Positions 53,769 through 63,088 are shown, counted from the first letter of the stretch. The stretch: DNA of 64,000 bases from Pelagimonas sp. (GCA_025210345.1 JAOARX010000027.1:1-64000), one strand, 5' to 3'. The notes: generated by a model not told the origin, from the sequence alone. A program made the numbers and translations.

Positions 53769-54410
53769 TCAGAACTTGTCGCCCGTGCCCTGCAGAACCC
53801 CGTGTTCCAAAGCGTAGCGTGTCAGTCCTGCGGTCGAGCTGATCCCCAGTTTACGCTTTATATTCTTGCGGTGGGTTTCGACGGTCCGCACCGAGATATT
53901 CAGCGCAAGCGCGACCTCTTTGTTCGATTTGCCCTGCGCAAGCTGCAACAAAACGGTTTGTTCGCGGTTGGTCAGGTGGTCGCGCATCTCGTTTTGCGGG
54001 GTCAACGCGCCCTCAGCACCGGTACAAAGGTATTGCTGACCCGCCATGACCGTGTCGATCGCCAGTTTGATCTCGTCGGTGGGAACATCCTTAAGCACAT
54101 ACCCACGCGCCCCATGGCTCAGCGCTGTTGAGATGTATTCGGGCGTGTCATGCATCGACAATATGAGAATATGGGTTTTGGGCCGACGTTCGAGGATCAT
54201 CTCTGTCGCCGATAGCCCGCCAAGACCGGGCATATTGAGATCCATCAAGATCACATCCGGCTGCAAATCGTCCAGTTGGTCGATCATCGCCTGCCCGTCG
54301 CTTAGGGTCGCGAGAACGGAAATATCCTCATAGCCGTCCAGGATCGCTTCTATTCCTTCGGCCACCATGGGGTGGTCATCGACAACAACAACACGGGTCT
54401 GCGGTTTCAT
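53769..54410 (-). CDS. NarL/FixJ-family response regulator
   Basis: 213 aa. The receiver domain (about 5-120) has the acidic pair DDHP (11-12), the phosphorylated Asp57 in DVILMDLNMPGLGG, and Lys in GYVLKDVP. A LuxR-type HTH (about 145-205) reads LTNREQTVLLQLAQGKSNKE and SVRTVETHRKNIKRKLG. It lies 33 bp downstream of the histidine kinase gene and should be its partner. The pair is divergent from a TRAP transport operon and probably controls it, like DctSR beside dctPQM. Confidence 0.93.
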   Translation of the reverse strand: MKPQTRVVVVDDHPMVAEGIEAILDGYEDISVLATLSDGQAMIDQLDDLQPDVILMDLNMPGLGGLSATEMILERRPKTHILILSMHDTPEYISTALSHGARGYVLKDVPTDEIKLAIDTVMAGQQYLCTGAEGALTPQNEMRDHLTNREQTVLLQLAQGKSNKEVALALNISVRTVETHRKNIKRKLGISSTAGLTRYALEHGVLQGTGDKF

Positions 54411-54443
54411 GCTTCCTCCTAGCGCTTTGGGCGCACTGGCGCG

Positions 54444-55895
54444 TCATTCGGGGGCGTCTGCGGCTTTGTTTGTCTTGTCCGGGCTTATCTTGTCCGGTTC
54501 GGGGGGCAGCATATGCGACAAGGGAATGGATGCCTCGATAACCGTCCCCGCGCGCGAGGACAAGACTTTCAGCTCCCCATCAAGCTGCTCCATGCGTTCT
54601 TGCATATTGCGCAAGCCGATACCGGGGCGCGGGTGGTTGGCCTCGGTGATGCCGGTTCCATTGTCTTCGATGCGCAGCGTCCCCCCCTTGCGATGGCCGC
54701 GCAGATGCAGCTGGACTTCGGTAGCGCCGGAATGGCGTTCCACATTGGTCAGCGCTTCTTGTGCAATGCGATACAGGGCGATCTTGGCGTCCTGACCCAG
54801 CCGGTTACGGAACACGACCGTCGAGAAACGGGCGTGAATCCCGGTTCGCGTGCGAAACTCGTCGGTCAGCGCCTTGAGGGCGGGACCAAGCCCGAGATCA
54901 TCCAGAACCCCCGGACGCAGATCGCGGCTGATGCGGCGCACCTCGGTGATGGCGTTGGTCAGGTTGGCGATCCCCTTGTCAAGCTGGTCCGTCGCGCGGT
55001 CATCGCCACTGCTGACGTGCCGCCGGGCCACATCCAAGGCGAATTTCACCCCAACCAGAATTTGCGAAATCCCGTCGTGCAATTCGCGTGCAACCCGACC
55101 ACGTTCATCTTCCTGGGCATCAAAAACCCGCTGGGTCAGCTCTTTGAGCTTGGCATCGGCCAGGCGGCGTTCGCGGATATTCAGGAACAGGCCCGACAGA
55201 AATACGACAAAAACAGAGGCCAGCGTGATCGCTCCGATCCAGTAGAACGTGCTTTGCACGCGGGCCTCGACCTCGGCGCGCGAGGCAGCCACGGTTTCGC
55301 GCACGTCATCTATGAACACCCCGGTGCCCACCGCCCATCGCCACGATGGAAACGAAGTCACATAGGTTATCATCCGCGCCTCTTCGCCGGTCGAGGGCTT
55401 GGGCCAGAAATGTTCGATATACCCGGCCCCGGCACGCGCGGTATACAGGAACTCCTGGACAACCTTATTGCCTTCCTTGTCGCTCAGATCCCACCAGTTC
55501 TTGTTGATCAGATCGGTCTGACGCGGGGAAACAAGGTTGTTTCCATCGTAGTCATAGACGAAAAAGAACCCCTCATCGCCGTAGATCATCGCCGACAGGA
55601 TCTGCATGACCTGCTGCTTGGCGGTTTCGTCATTGGGTTCGGCACTGCCATAGATGAAATAGAACCCATTGCGCGCCTGGGTCACGTAATTGCGCAACTC
55701 GCGTTTCTTGGCCTCGATCAGCTGGGTTTCAAGACTGGCAATTTCGCGTTCCGCCGACGTGCGAGACTGGGCCGCCACCAAAATGGCAATCGCCGACGCG
55801 GCGCAGATCAGCGGCACCGCGGCCAGCAGATAGAGCTTCTGAGCATAGGTCAAACGGATATACGAGAGCAATTGGCGCATGGGCTTAGGATACAT
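54444..55895 (-). CDS. Cache-domain sensor histidine kinase (NarX/DegS-type)
   Basis: 483 aa from the ATG at 55895; ATG 55880 is an alternative. Membrane segments near 20-43 and 216-240 flank a periplasmic single-Cache domain with EGFFFVYDYDGNNLVSP. HisKA_3 follows with His273 in RVARELHDGISQILVG, then HATPase with EALTNVERHSG and GIGLRNMQERM. Cache domains of this type often sense small organic acids. The partner regulator follows. The TRAP operon lies divergently, so the sensed ligand may be the transported one (inference). Confidence 0.9.
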   Translation of the reverse strand: MYPKPMRQLLSYIRLTYAQKLYLLAAVPLICAASAIAILVAAQSRTSAEREIASLETQLIEAKKRELRNYVTQARNGFYFIYGSAEPNDETAKQQVMQILSAMIYGDEGFFFVYDYDGNNLVSPRQTDLINKNWWDLSDKEGNKVVQEFLYTARAGAGYIEHFWPKPSTGEEARMITYVTSFPSWRWAVGTGVFIDDVRETVAASRAEVEARVQSTFYWIGAITLASVFVVFLSGLFLNIRERRLADAKLKELTQRVFDAQEDERGRVARELHDGISQILVGVKFALDVARRHVSSGDDRATDQLDKGIANLTNAITEVRRISRDLRPGVLDDLGLGPALKALTDEFRTRTGIHARFSTVVFRNRLGQDAKIALYRIAQEALTNVERHSGATEVQLHLRGHRKGGTLRIEDNGTGITEANHPRPGIGLRNMQERMEQLDGELKVLSSRAGTVIEASIPLSHMLPPEPDKISPDKTNKAADAPE

Positions 55896-56195
55896 GTCGT
55901 CGCCAAAGTGAAAAGCCCGAGACGTGACCGCGCATGGCAATTCCCGGCGACTCGCTGGGGCGGCATAGCTTGCACATGCGTGTAAAAACACGTCGGCCAA
56001 GAAGAGCTCCCGCCGTCCCGGCCGGGTTTCGTTGGGTAATTGTCCTGTTATTTCAACAGTTAGAGCAAAAAAACAGCGTTCTACGTATCTGTGGGTATTC
56101 CTTATGCCAGGTAGCCCGCCTAGGCTCAGGCCACTTAAAGAACTTACGGCGCGAGGTGGGGAGCCCCGCGCCAAAACAAAATGGGAGGATCTTTT
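55896..56195. other. Divergent intergenic region, sensor kinase / TRAP operon
   Basis: 300 bp with no gene. The part near 56030-56110 is AT-rich and could hold the TRAP promoter and binding sites for the NarL-type regulator. I found no convincing palindrome or sigma-54 element. Confidence 0.5.
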
Positions 56196-57281
56196 ATGGA
56201 TCGTCGTTCTTTCCTGCGCGCCTCGACTGTGGGCGCTGGTGCAGCTGCCGCGACTTCGCTGGCGGCTCCGGCTTTGGCATCGGGCAAACGCACCCTGACC
56301 ATGGTGACATCGTGGCCGCGCGGCTTTGCGGTTCTTGATGACGCGGCATCGCTGATGGAGAAGATGGTTGCCGAAATGTCCGATGGCAGCCTGACCATCG
56401 ACAAAAAATCACCCGGTGAGCTGGTTGGCGCGCTGGAAGTGTTTGACGCCGTGTCTTCGGGCCAGGCGGATATGTATCACTCGGCGGATTACTACTATAT
56501 CGGTCAGCACCCGGGTTACGCGTATTTCACCGCGGTACCGTTTGGGGGCACCGCACAGGAAGTGACCAACTGGTACTACCACGGTGGCGGTGAAGAGCTG
56601 CACGATGAGCTGGGCCAGATCTTTAACCTGAAAGGCCTGCTGGCAGGTAACTCGGGGTCGCAGTCGGGCGGTTGGTTCTCGAAAGAGATCACCTCGGCAG
56701 ATGATTTCAACGGTCTCAAGTTCCGTATGCCCGGTCTGGGCGGCAAGGTTCTGGGCAAACTGGGCGCATCGGTTCAGAACATCCCCGGTGGTGAACTGTA
56801 TCAGGCGTTGTCCTCGGGTGCGATTGACGGTCTGGAGTGGGTTGGCCCCATGGCAGACGAGCGCGCCGGCTTCCAGGAAGTTGCGAAAATCTACTACACT
56901 GCGGGCTTCCACGAGCCGGGCTCGGCGTTGTCCGCTTCGGTCAACCTGGACGTCTGGAACGAGCTGTCGGATCAGCACAAGGCCATCCTGCGCTATGCCT
57001 CGATGGCGACCACCCACTATCAGCTGGCAGAAACCTTGGCCAGCAACGGTGCCGCGCTGGCGCGCCTGCAGGCACAGGGCGTGAAAACTCTGCAGTTCTC
57101 GGACGACGTCTGGGATGCCTTTGGTGCGGCTTCGAAAGAGGTCATGGACGAAAACATGGGCGATGAACTGTTCGCGAAAATCCGCACTTCGTTCGAAGCC
57201 TCGCTGGCCAACTCGGCAAGCTGGATCAACAAGTCGGACGGTTACTACGTACAGCAGCGCGTTCGCGTTCTGGGCGAGTAA
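56196..57281 (+). CDS. TRAP transporter substrate-binding protein (DctP family, TakP-like)
   Basis: 361 aa from the ATG at 56196 (GGGAGGA upstream). A twin-arginine signal (MDRRSFLRASTVGAGAAAA) is followed by the DctP fold: YYYIGQHPGYAYFTAVPFG, NWYYHGGGEELHDELG, GNSGSQSGGWFSKEI, the ligand region LKFRMPGLGGKVL, and GAIDGLEWVGP. It resembles the alpha-keto-acid binding protein TakP, where Arg and Trp contact the carboxylate. It delivers an organic acid from the periplasm to the two membrane subunits encoded downstream. Confidence 0.93.
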   Translation: MDRRSFLRASTVGAGAAAATSLAAPALASGKRTLTMVTSWPRGFAVLDDAASLMEKMVAEMSDGSLTIDKKSPGELVGALEVFDAVSSGQADMYHSADYYYIGQHPGYAYFTAVPFGGTAQEVTNWYYHGGGEELHDELGQIFNLKGLLAGNSGSQSGGWFSKEITSADDFNGLKFRMPGLGGKVLGKLGASVQNIPGGELYQALSSGAIDGLEWVGPMADERAGFQEVAKIYYTAGFHEPGSALSASVNLDVWNELSDQHKAILRYASMATTHYQLAETLASNGAALARLQAQGVKTLQFSDDVWDAFGAASKEVMDENMGDELFAKIRTSFEASLANSASWINKSDGYYVQQRVRVLGE

Positions 57282-57424
57282 CGCCACGTCTTGCACATTA
57301 GGAGGGGCCTCTGCACAGCAGGGGCCCTTTCCACAGCTCACCCGCCCAAAGTCGCGGGACGACCGGAAGATGAAACAGGCCCAAAGCGGCACCGGTCACA
57401 TGAGCGCAACTCATGGGGGACATC

Positions 57425-58357
57425 ATGAACGAAGAGGGCGGCCTTGGCAGCGGAATCCTTTGGATTCTGGAAAACCTTGCCATGGCGTTTTACAATCTGG
57501 GCTATGCGATCACGCATCCCAACAGCTGGCTGGATTGGCTAAGCTGGGAAAACACCACCGAAGACAAGCAATCCCTGATGCGCGTTATCTATTACGGCGC
57601 CTCGGTTGAATTCTTCTTTGTCTGCCTGGTGGTCTTCCTGACCATATTTGCGGTGGGCGTATGGAAGCGCGACTTTCTTTGGGGCGTTGTCCGCGTCCTG
57701 GAAGGCTTTGCCAACACATTTGGCCGCTTGTTCGCCTGGGCGGGCCTGTTGATGGTTCTGCAGCAGGTGATCATCGTCTTCATGCAGCGGATCTTTACCC
57801 GGCCTGATATCGTGTTCGGTTTTGGTGTCCCGCTGGATTTCGACATCTCGTGGTATGCAGAAGAGCTGAAGCTGTATAACGCGATGGTGGTAGCCCTGTG
57901 CCTGACCTACACCTTTGTGCAAGGGGGCCACGTGCGTGTCGATCTGGTGTATTCGGCGGTCAAGTTCCGCACCAAGCGGATGATCGACATGATCGGGTCG
58001 CTGATCTTCATGTTGCCCATGGCAACGCTGATCTGGATGTACACCTGGTTCTTCCTGTGGCGTTCGCTGATGGTTCCGCCAGTCAACGCGACCACGGCCC
58101 TCGACCGGATGATGCTTAAGGCGCGCGCAGTGCGCTGGAACGTGGAAACCATCGGGTTCAGCCCCAACGGCTTTACCGGCTATTTCCTGTTCAAAGTGCT
58201 GATGATCGCCATGGTGGGTATGATCTTCATCCATGCCTGGGCATTCTTCTATCGCTCCTACCTTGAATGGCGCGAAGGCGAAGAGTCCGAAAACAAATAT
58301 CTGGACAAAGACGTGCTCGAAGAGGGTGAAGAACCCTACGATCACGCGGAATTCTAA
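57425..58357 (+). CDS. TRAP transporter small permease (DctQ), oversized
   Basis: 310 aa; usual DctQ subunits are about 160-200 aa. After an N-terminal amphipathic region, membrane segments lie near 54-76, 97-120, 153-171, 188-208 and 250-275. The DctQ hallmark FVQGGHVRVDLVYS is present near residue 165. The extra length comes from an N-terminal segment (1-95), a periplasmic stretch around 210-245, and an acidic C-terminal tail (DKDVLEEGEEPYDHAEF). It lies between the binding protein and DctM genes; 12 bp separate it from DctM. Confidence 0.9.
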   Translation: MNEEGGLGSGILWILENLAMAFYNLGYAITHPNSWLDWLSWENTTEDKQSLMRVIYYGASVEFFFVCLVVFLTIFAVGVWKRDFLWGVVRVLEGFANTFGRLFAWAGLLMVLQQVIIVFMQRIFTRPDIVFGFGVPLDFDISWYAEELKLYNAMVVALCLTYTFVQGGHVRVDLVYSAVKFRTKRMIDMIGSLIFMLPMATLIWMYTWFFLWRSLMVPPVNATTALDRMMLKARAVRWNVETIGFSPNGFTGYFLFKVLMIAMVGMIFIHAWAFFYRSYLEWREGEESENKYLDKDVLEEGEEPYDHAEF

Positions 58358-58369
58358 GGGGCGAGAGAG

Positions 58370-60730
58370 ATGTTATTTGGATTAGATGGGGTCGAGATTG
58401 GCCTGATCATCGTCTTTTTGACGTTGTTCTCTGCGATTTTGTCGGGTTTTCCCGTGGCCTTTGCCATTGGGGGCGCCGGGGTGATTTCCTTCGGGATCAT
58501 CGCCGCGCTCGACAGCGCGGGGATTCTTGTTCACCAGGCCATCGACACAAGTTCGGACGCCTATAACGCGTTGGTTGCCAGCGGGGTCAATGAAAAGGTC
58601 ATCTCGGTCTTCAGATACCCAGAGCTGCCGCGTATCGAAGCCTCGTCCCTGTTCCCGGCCGGGGATTGGGAAGCGGCGATGAAACGCTCGATCGCGGGTA
58701 TCACAAACCGCATCAACGAACGCGTGATCGCCGGTCAGTCGATTGAAACCCTGTTGGCGGTTTTGATGTTCGTTCTGATGGGGATCGTGCTGGAACGCTC
58801 CAAGATTGCGAATGATCTGCTGACCACCATGGCGCGCGTCTTTGGCCCGCTGCCCGGCGGTCTGGCGGTGTCGATCGTGGTTGTGGGTGCGTTTCTGGCG
58901 GCCTCGACCGGGATTGTCGGCGCGACCGTTGTGACCATGGGCCTGTTGGCTCTGCCGACGATGCTGCGCAACAACTATTCGCCGGAACTGGCGACCGGTG
59001 TGATCGCGGCCTCGGGGACGCTGGGTCAGATCATTCCGCCGTCGATCGTGATCGTTCTGCTGGGGACACTGGCCGGGGATCTGTATTCCGCCGCGCAAGA
59101 GGCGCGTGCGGTCGAAGCTGGCTGTACTGATGCGCTGACCTATCTGGGCAAACCTGCGGTTGTCTCAGTCGGCACGCTGTTCCAGGCGGCCTTGTTGCCC
59201 GGCGTTCTTCTGGCGGGGCTTTATGCGGCCTATGCCTTTGGCTATGCGATGCTGAACCCCTCCAAGGCCCCTGCGGTTGAGCTGGGCGATGGCGGCGGTG
59301 AGCCCGTGACGCGCGGCGAAGCCTTTACCTGGTACCTGGGTGTGCCGGTTCTCTTGATCGTGGGTATGATGGTCCTGTCTCAGGTGAACATTGTGGGCAG
59401 CCAGTCGACACAGGTGGACAGCTTTACCGATCAGGGGGCTTCGGCCAGCCTGCGCACCAATGTCTCAGAGGCCTGTAAAACCTCGATGATCGAGCTGCAT
59501 GGCCAAAGTGCATGGGATGCGGCGGTCGAAGAGCAAAAGGTCATCGACGCATCTGGCGGCGTCCAGGAAAGCGTGCGTCTGACCGCGGAAGAGATCGAAG
59601 CCCTGCGCGTGGAGAAAATCGCCAACGCAGCCCCGATCGGCACCGGCATCATGCTGCTGGCTGTTATCATGGGTCTGATCTTGTCGGTTGCCCGCGGCGT
59701 GTCGCCCAGCTCGGACGCCCGTCCGTTGCTGATCGGCGCTGGGGGGCTGGTGCTGGGCCTGGTGGTCGACGCGCTGCTGATTGGTCCTGCGACCAGCGCG
59801 GGTTCGACGGTTGTCCTGATGTTGGGGCCCTGGTTGCTGGCACTCTATGGCTGCAAGCACGCGATGGGGCGCCTGTCACAAAACGAACTGCTGCGCGTGG
59901 TCTTCCCACCGCTGGTTCTGATCGTGGCGGTTCTGGGATCGATCCTGGGGGGCATCACCAACCCGACGCCGGCTGCGGCGCTTGGCGCGGCGGGTGCGAT
60001 CATGCTGGCGGCCTATCGCAAGCTGCAAGATCAGGATCGTTCGCCCAAGATCATCATCTGGTCGACCCTGTCGGTCCTGATCATGATCCTGATCGGTGTG
60101 AACTTTGATCTGCGCATCAACACCGATAGCGTGTCGGTGGAAACATGGTTTGCCTTCTTCGCAGCCTATGCCGCCTATCTGTATGCCCTGTTTGGCCTGC
60201 TGTTCAGCTGCTGGATCTTGTATTCCTCGGGCGTGTTGACGCCTGCGGTGCGCGAGACGGCGAAAGTCACCAGCATGGTGTTCACCATCCTGATTGCCTC
60301 GCAGTTGCTGAACCTCGTGGTGATCTCATTTGGTGGCGAGCACTACATCCAGCAGTTCCTCAAGAGCTTTGACGACGTGCGGACCGTGTTCCTGATCGTC
60401 ATGCTGGTGCTGTTCGTGCTGGGCTTTGTGCTTGATTTCCTTGAGATCATCTACATCGTTGTGCCGATTGTCGGTCCGGTGATCTATGGCGCGCATTTCG
60501 ATCCGAAGTGGGTGACCATCATGATCGCGGTCAACCTGCAGACCTCGTTCCTGACGCCGCCCTTTGGCTTTGCGCTGTTCTATCTGCGCGGCGTGGCCCC
60601 CAAGGAAGTCACCACCGGTCACATCTATCGCGGGGTTATTCCCTTCGTGTTGATCCAGGTGGCGGGTCTGGCGCTCTTGGCGACCTTCCCGGGCATCGTG
60701 ACGATCATCCCGGATCTGATCCCCAACTGA
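58370..60730 (+). CDS. TRAP transporter large permease (DctM), oversized
   Basis: 786 aa; typical DctM is about 425-450 aa. The core is recognisable: FLAASTGIVGATVVTMGLLALPTML, GTLGQIIPPSIVIVLLG, GGITNPTPAAALGAAGA, and LQTSFLTPPFGFALFYLRG. Extra sequence is inserted near residues 45-112 and, much larger, near 325-500, which includes a probable periplasmic loop (about 350-420) and additional membrane segments. It carries the sodium-driven uptake of the substrate presented by the binding protein. A strong terminator follows. Confidence 0.92.
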   Translation: MLFGLDGVEIGLIIVFLTLFSAILSGFPVAFAIGGAGVISFGIIAALDSAGILVHQAIDTSSDAYNALVASGVNEKVISVFRYPELPRIEASSLFPAGDWEAAMKRSIAGITNRINERVIAGQSIETLLAVLMFVLMGIVLERSKIANDLLTTMARVFGPLPGGLAVSIVVVGAFLAASTGIVGATVVTMGLLALPTMLRNNYSPELATGVIAASGTLGQIIPPSIVIVLLGTLAGDLYSAAQEARAVEAGCTDALTYLGKPAVVSVGTLFQAALLPGVLLAGLYAAYAFGYAMLNPSKAPAVELGDGGGEPVTRGEAFTWYLGVPVLLIVGMMVLSQVNIVGSQSTQVDSFTDQGASASLRTNVSEACKTSMIELHGQSAWDAAVEEQKVIDASGGVQESVRLTAEEIEALRVEKIANAAPIGTGIMLLAVIMGLILSVARGVSPSSDARPLLIGAGGLVLGLVVDALLIGPATSAGSTVVLMLGPWLLALYGCKHAMGRLSQNELLRVVFPPLVLIVAVLGSILGGITNPTPAAALGAAGAIMLAAYRKLQDQDRSPKIIIWSTLSVLIMILIGVNFDLRINTDSVSVETWFAFFAAYAAYLYALFGLLFSCWILYSSGVLTPAVRETAKVTSMVFTILIASQLLNLVVISFGGEHYIQQFLKSFDDVRTVFLIVMLVLFVLGFVLDFLEIIYIVVPIVGPVIYGAHFDPKWVTIMIAVNLQTSFLTPPFGFALFYLRGVAPKEVTTGHIYRGVIPFVLIQVAGLALLATFPGIVTIIPDLIPN

Positions 60731-60750
60731 TCAGAACGAATATGACACAG

Positions 60751-60780
60751 AAAAGGCCGCTCACTCCGAGCGGCCTTTTT
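60751..60780 (+). terminator. Rho-independent terminator of the TRAP operon
   Basis: An 11-bp stem AAAAGGCCGCT/AGCGGCCTTTT (60751-60761 and 60769-60779) with a 7-nt loop and a T-run, 21 bp after the dctM-type stop. Confidence 0.85.
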
Positions 60781-61036
60781 CATTGCTCCGCCGTTGCTTT
60801 GTGGCGTTGGCTTTGTGATGCAAGATCAGCGATATGCACCTTTCAAACTAGGGCAGGCCACCCTTGGCTGTTCACTGTGACAAAAGCAAAGTCGCGCGCC
60901 TACGCGCTGCGTGGCACCTGGGCTCGGATCCCGAAGTCTTTGCGCTGATGACGCCTGCGCTGACGACGGTGTTCACCGCCAACCATCGGTTTCAAGGCAA
61001 TCACACTTGGGGTATCAAAACGGCGGGGGCTCTGAT
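60781..61036. other. Intergenic region after the TRAP operon
   Basis: Together with the terminator, 306 bp without a secure gene. An open plus-strand frame from a TTG at 60864 has a somewhat coding-like codon pattern but runs antisense into bpt and resembles nothing I know. It could be a gene remnant. Confidence 0.4.
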
Positions 61037-61846
61037 CTATCCCCGGCTGTCGGGAAACGAAATATTCGCAACCTGCTCAGCAATCGGATCGGTCGAGAGC
61101 GGGTGCGTGTCAGCCTGATAGTCATCGGGATTGTTCAGGGGCTGCCAGTTGCCTTTGAAATAGATTTCAAGCGCGTCAAACTGGGCCTTGTATCCCATTT
61201 TGTCACTGCCCGGCACCCAATAACCCAGATAGACATAGGGCAGGCCGGCGCTGCGGGCGATCTCGATATGATCGAGGATCATCCAGGTGCCCAAGCTATG
61301 GCGCGGCAGATGGGGATCGTAGAAGGAATAGACCATCGAAAGCCCGTCATCAAACATATCGGTCAGGCAGACCGCGGTCAGCGCGTCATCGGGGTTGATA
61401 TATTCGATCACCCGCGAGCGAATGGGGGTTTCTTCGATCATGGCGCCAAATTCGAACACATCCATATCGGCCATGCCGCCGGTGGCATGGCGCGCGTCCA
61501 GATAGGTGCGGAACAGGTCGTATTGCTCTTCTGTGGCCCAGGGGCTGGTGGCGCGGCGTGTCAGGGTCGCATTGCGTTTGATCAGCCGCTTGTGCGAGCG
61601 CCGCGGCTGAAACTTTTCGACATTGATCCGGGCAGAGAAACACGCTGCGCAATCGGCGCAGGACGGGCGATACAGCACGTTTTGCGACCGGCGGAACCCT
61701 TGTTTGGACAAGGAGTCATTGATCTTTTGCGCGTTATCCCCCTGTAGCGCAGTGAACAGCTTCCGCTCCATCCGCCCTTCAAGATAGGGGCAGGGCTGCG
61801 GGGCGGTCACATAGAATTGCGGCGCAAGAGGAAGTGAATGACGCAT
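61037..61846 (-). CDS. bpt: Leucyl-tRNA:protein transferase Bpt (aspartate/glutamate leucyltransferase)
   Basis: 269 aa. It transfers leucine from Leu-tRNA to N-terminal Asp/Glu of proteins, marking them for ClpAP (N-degron pathway). The N-terminal domain has the cysteine motif [18 protein letters not shown] and a nearby [11 protein letters not shown]. The C-terminal GNAT-like domain includes [20 protein letters not shown] and [20 protein letters not shown], hallmark of the ATE1-like C domain. Bpt versus Ate cannot be separated with full certainty by eye; Bpt is the bacterial form. Confidence 0.92.
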   Translation of the reverse strand: MRHSLPLAPQFYVTAPQPCPYLEGRMERKLFTALQGDNAQKINDSLSKQGFRRSQNVLYRPSCADCAACFSARINVEKFQPRRSHKRLIKRNATLTRRATSPWATEEQYDLFRTYLDARHATGGMADMDVFEFGAMIEETPIRSRVIEYINPDDALTAVCLTDMFDDGLSMVYSFYDPHLPRHSLGTWMILDHIEIARSAGLPYVYLGYWVPGSDKMGYKAQFDALEIYFKGNWQPLNNPDDYQADTHPLSTDPIAEQVANISFPDSRG

Positions 61847-61966
61847 GGGGAACCAAAGTGTTTGTGTCAGTCAAAAACGTAGCAACGAAACCCGCGAGCG
61901 CCAAGCCCCGGAAACGGCTGCTTTTGAGTTAGCGCCAGATTTATTTAAGGTTTGGTTAACGACAAA

Positions 61967-61985
61967 CGCCCCGCAGGGCGGGGCG
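61967..61985 (-). terminator. Terminator hairpin after the RDD gene
   Basis: A perfect 8-bp stem CGCCCCGC/GCGGGGCG with a 3-nt loop. On the minus strand it is followed by TTTGTCGTT, and it lies 29 bp past the stop of the RDD-family gene. Confidence 0.65.
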
Positions 61986-62014
61986 CAGGTGTGGCTCGCT
62001 GTGGATCACAGGGC

Positions 62015-62458
62015 TCAGACGCGGCGATTCAGGGCCACGGTGCCCAGCACCATATCCGACAACCCCTGGCCACGGGACGATGTGAACATCAAACCAATCG
62101 AGACAATCTGCACGATGAACACCATCATCGACAGTGTAAAACCCAATGTGTGCAGCAGAGCCTGGGTGCTGTCCAACCGCCGACCATCCACATTGCGCAA
62201 CTCGATGGCCATCGCGCGCATTCCGGGCGTCGCCGATCCTCCGGCAATGGTGATCCAGCGATACAAAAAACTGATCACAAAGAACAAGAAGGGAATGAAA
62301 AACAAGCCCACGATGGAAAACAGCGCAACAGGCAGCGTGATCAGCGCCACGAGAACCGTGTCGATCACCCAGGCGATCCCGCGTTTGACTGTCACCCCGT
62401 CATAGAACTCGGCCTGACGCTCGGGGTCGGGGAGGTGATAGAAATCGTCGGAATACAT
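62015..62458 (-). CDS. RDD family membrane protein
   Basis: 147 aa with three probable membrane segments. The RDD pattern is partly visible: KRGIAWVIDTVLVALIT (first segment with R and D), then FLYRWITIAGGSATPGMRAM, and a last segment LGFTLSMMVFIVQIVSIG. RDD proteins are small inner-membrane proteins of mostly unknown role. It lies 87 bp downstream of the DUF2852 gene on the same strand. Confidence 0.87.
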   Translation of the reverse strand: MYSDDFYHLPDPERQAEFYDGVTVKRGIAWVIDTVLVALITLPVALFSIVGLFFIPFLFFVISFLYRWITIAGGSATPGMRAMAIELRNVDGRRLDSTQALLHTLGFTLSMMVFIVQIVSIGLMFTSSRGQGLSDMVLGTVALNRRV

Positions 62459-62545
62459 GGGGGCTCCTGTTGGGATGTGACATAGGTAAGCGCGTTTCGC
62501 GCGTAAGGGAAGAGGCCCCCGCGCACTTGCGAGGGCCGGGGGGGT

Positions 62546-62977
62546 TTAGGCGTCTTCCAGCTCTTCTTTCGGCGCCTTGGCGCGTTTTTCCGCGTCTTCC
62601 ATGAACTGGTCGAACTCGGCCTTGTCCTTGGCTTCACGCAGACGCTCAAGGAAGGCTTCAAAGGCCTCTTGTTCCTGTTCCAGACGCGCAAGGGTGTCCG
62701 CCTTATAGGCGTCGAATGCGCGGTTGCCGCTGGGTTTCATCGCGGCCCAGGCCTGACGGCGGGCAGTGTGCGAACGGTGGTGGCGGCAGGATTTCGAAAA
62801 CATGCGTTTACTCCAGATCATATAGGCAAGAAGGGCAAGGCCAACAGGCCAGAAAAAGATGAAACCAAGAACCATGGCGGCGATCCAGGCACCTTTGCCC
62901 TTGCGATCCAGCCAGGCCTCGGACCGAGAAAGCCAACCAGCGTTGGTCATTTCGGGGGTATAGGTGGCGGTGTTCAT
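62546..62977 (-). CDS. DUF2852 family membrane protein
   Basis: 143 aa from the ATG at 62977, which has GGAGAG upstream. One hydrophobic hairpin (about residues 30-55, AWIAAMVLGFIFFWPVGLAL) is followed by a basic stretch (KSCRHHRSHTARRQ) and a charged, probably coiled-coil helix (about 85-140, ARLEQEQEAFEAFLERLREA). This matches DUF2852, common in alphaproteobacteria and of unknown function. Two TGTRAA-N5-TTYACA sites lie just upstream. Confidence 0.85.
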   Translation of the reverse strand: MNTATYTPEMTNAGWLSRSEAWLDRKGKGAWIAAMVLGFIFFWPVGLALLAYMIWSKRMFSKSCRHHRSHTARRQAWAAMKPSGNRAFDAYKADTLARLEQEQEAFEAFLERLREAKDKAEFDQFMEDAEKRAKAPKEELEDA

Positions 62978-63012
62978 TGTTCTCTCCGTTTCGTGTCTCT
63001 TGCGTGAGGAGA

Positions 63013-63029
63013 TGTAAATCCCTTTCACA
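63013..63029. promoter_or_regulatory. Operator-like site 1 upstream of the DUF2852 gene
   Basis: TGTAAATCCCTTTCACA, an imperfect palindrome with the pattern TGTRAA-N5-TTYACA. It is 36 bp upstream of the start. A second copy of the pattern is at 63072-63088. Confidence 0.5.
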
Positions 63030-63071
63030 TTACAAGAGATTGTGATCAGGCCGGAGATCTTCAAGGGTCTA

Positions 63072-63088
63072 TGTGAATGTTTTTTACA
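63072..63088. promoter_or_regulatory. Operator-like site 2 upstream of the DUF2852 gene
   Basis: TGTGAATGTTTTTTACA, the same TGTRAA-N5-TTYACA pattern as the site at 63013-63029, 59 bp further upstream. Confidence 0.5.

Noticed and set aside
54513-55985. 490-codon plus-strand open frame antisense to the sensor kinase
   Set aside because: It mirrors the kinase gene, lacks a ribosome-binding site and shows no domain.
60864-61118. Plus-strand open frame with somewhat coding-like codon use after the TRAP operon
   Set aside because: It needs a TTG start without a ribosome-binding site, runs antisense into bpt and resembles no known protein. Kept only as a possible remnant in the intergenic note.
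63013-63088. PpsR/CrtJ or CRP sites upstream of the DUF2852 gene
   Set aside because: The TGT/ACA spacing is 11 rather than the 12 of PpsR, and the half-site gap does not fit CRP. The sites are therefore reported only as an unassigned pattern.
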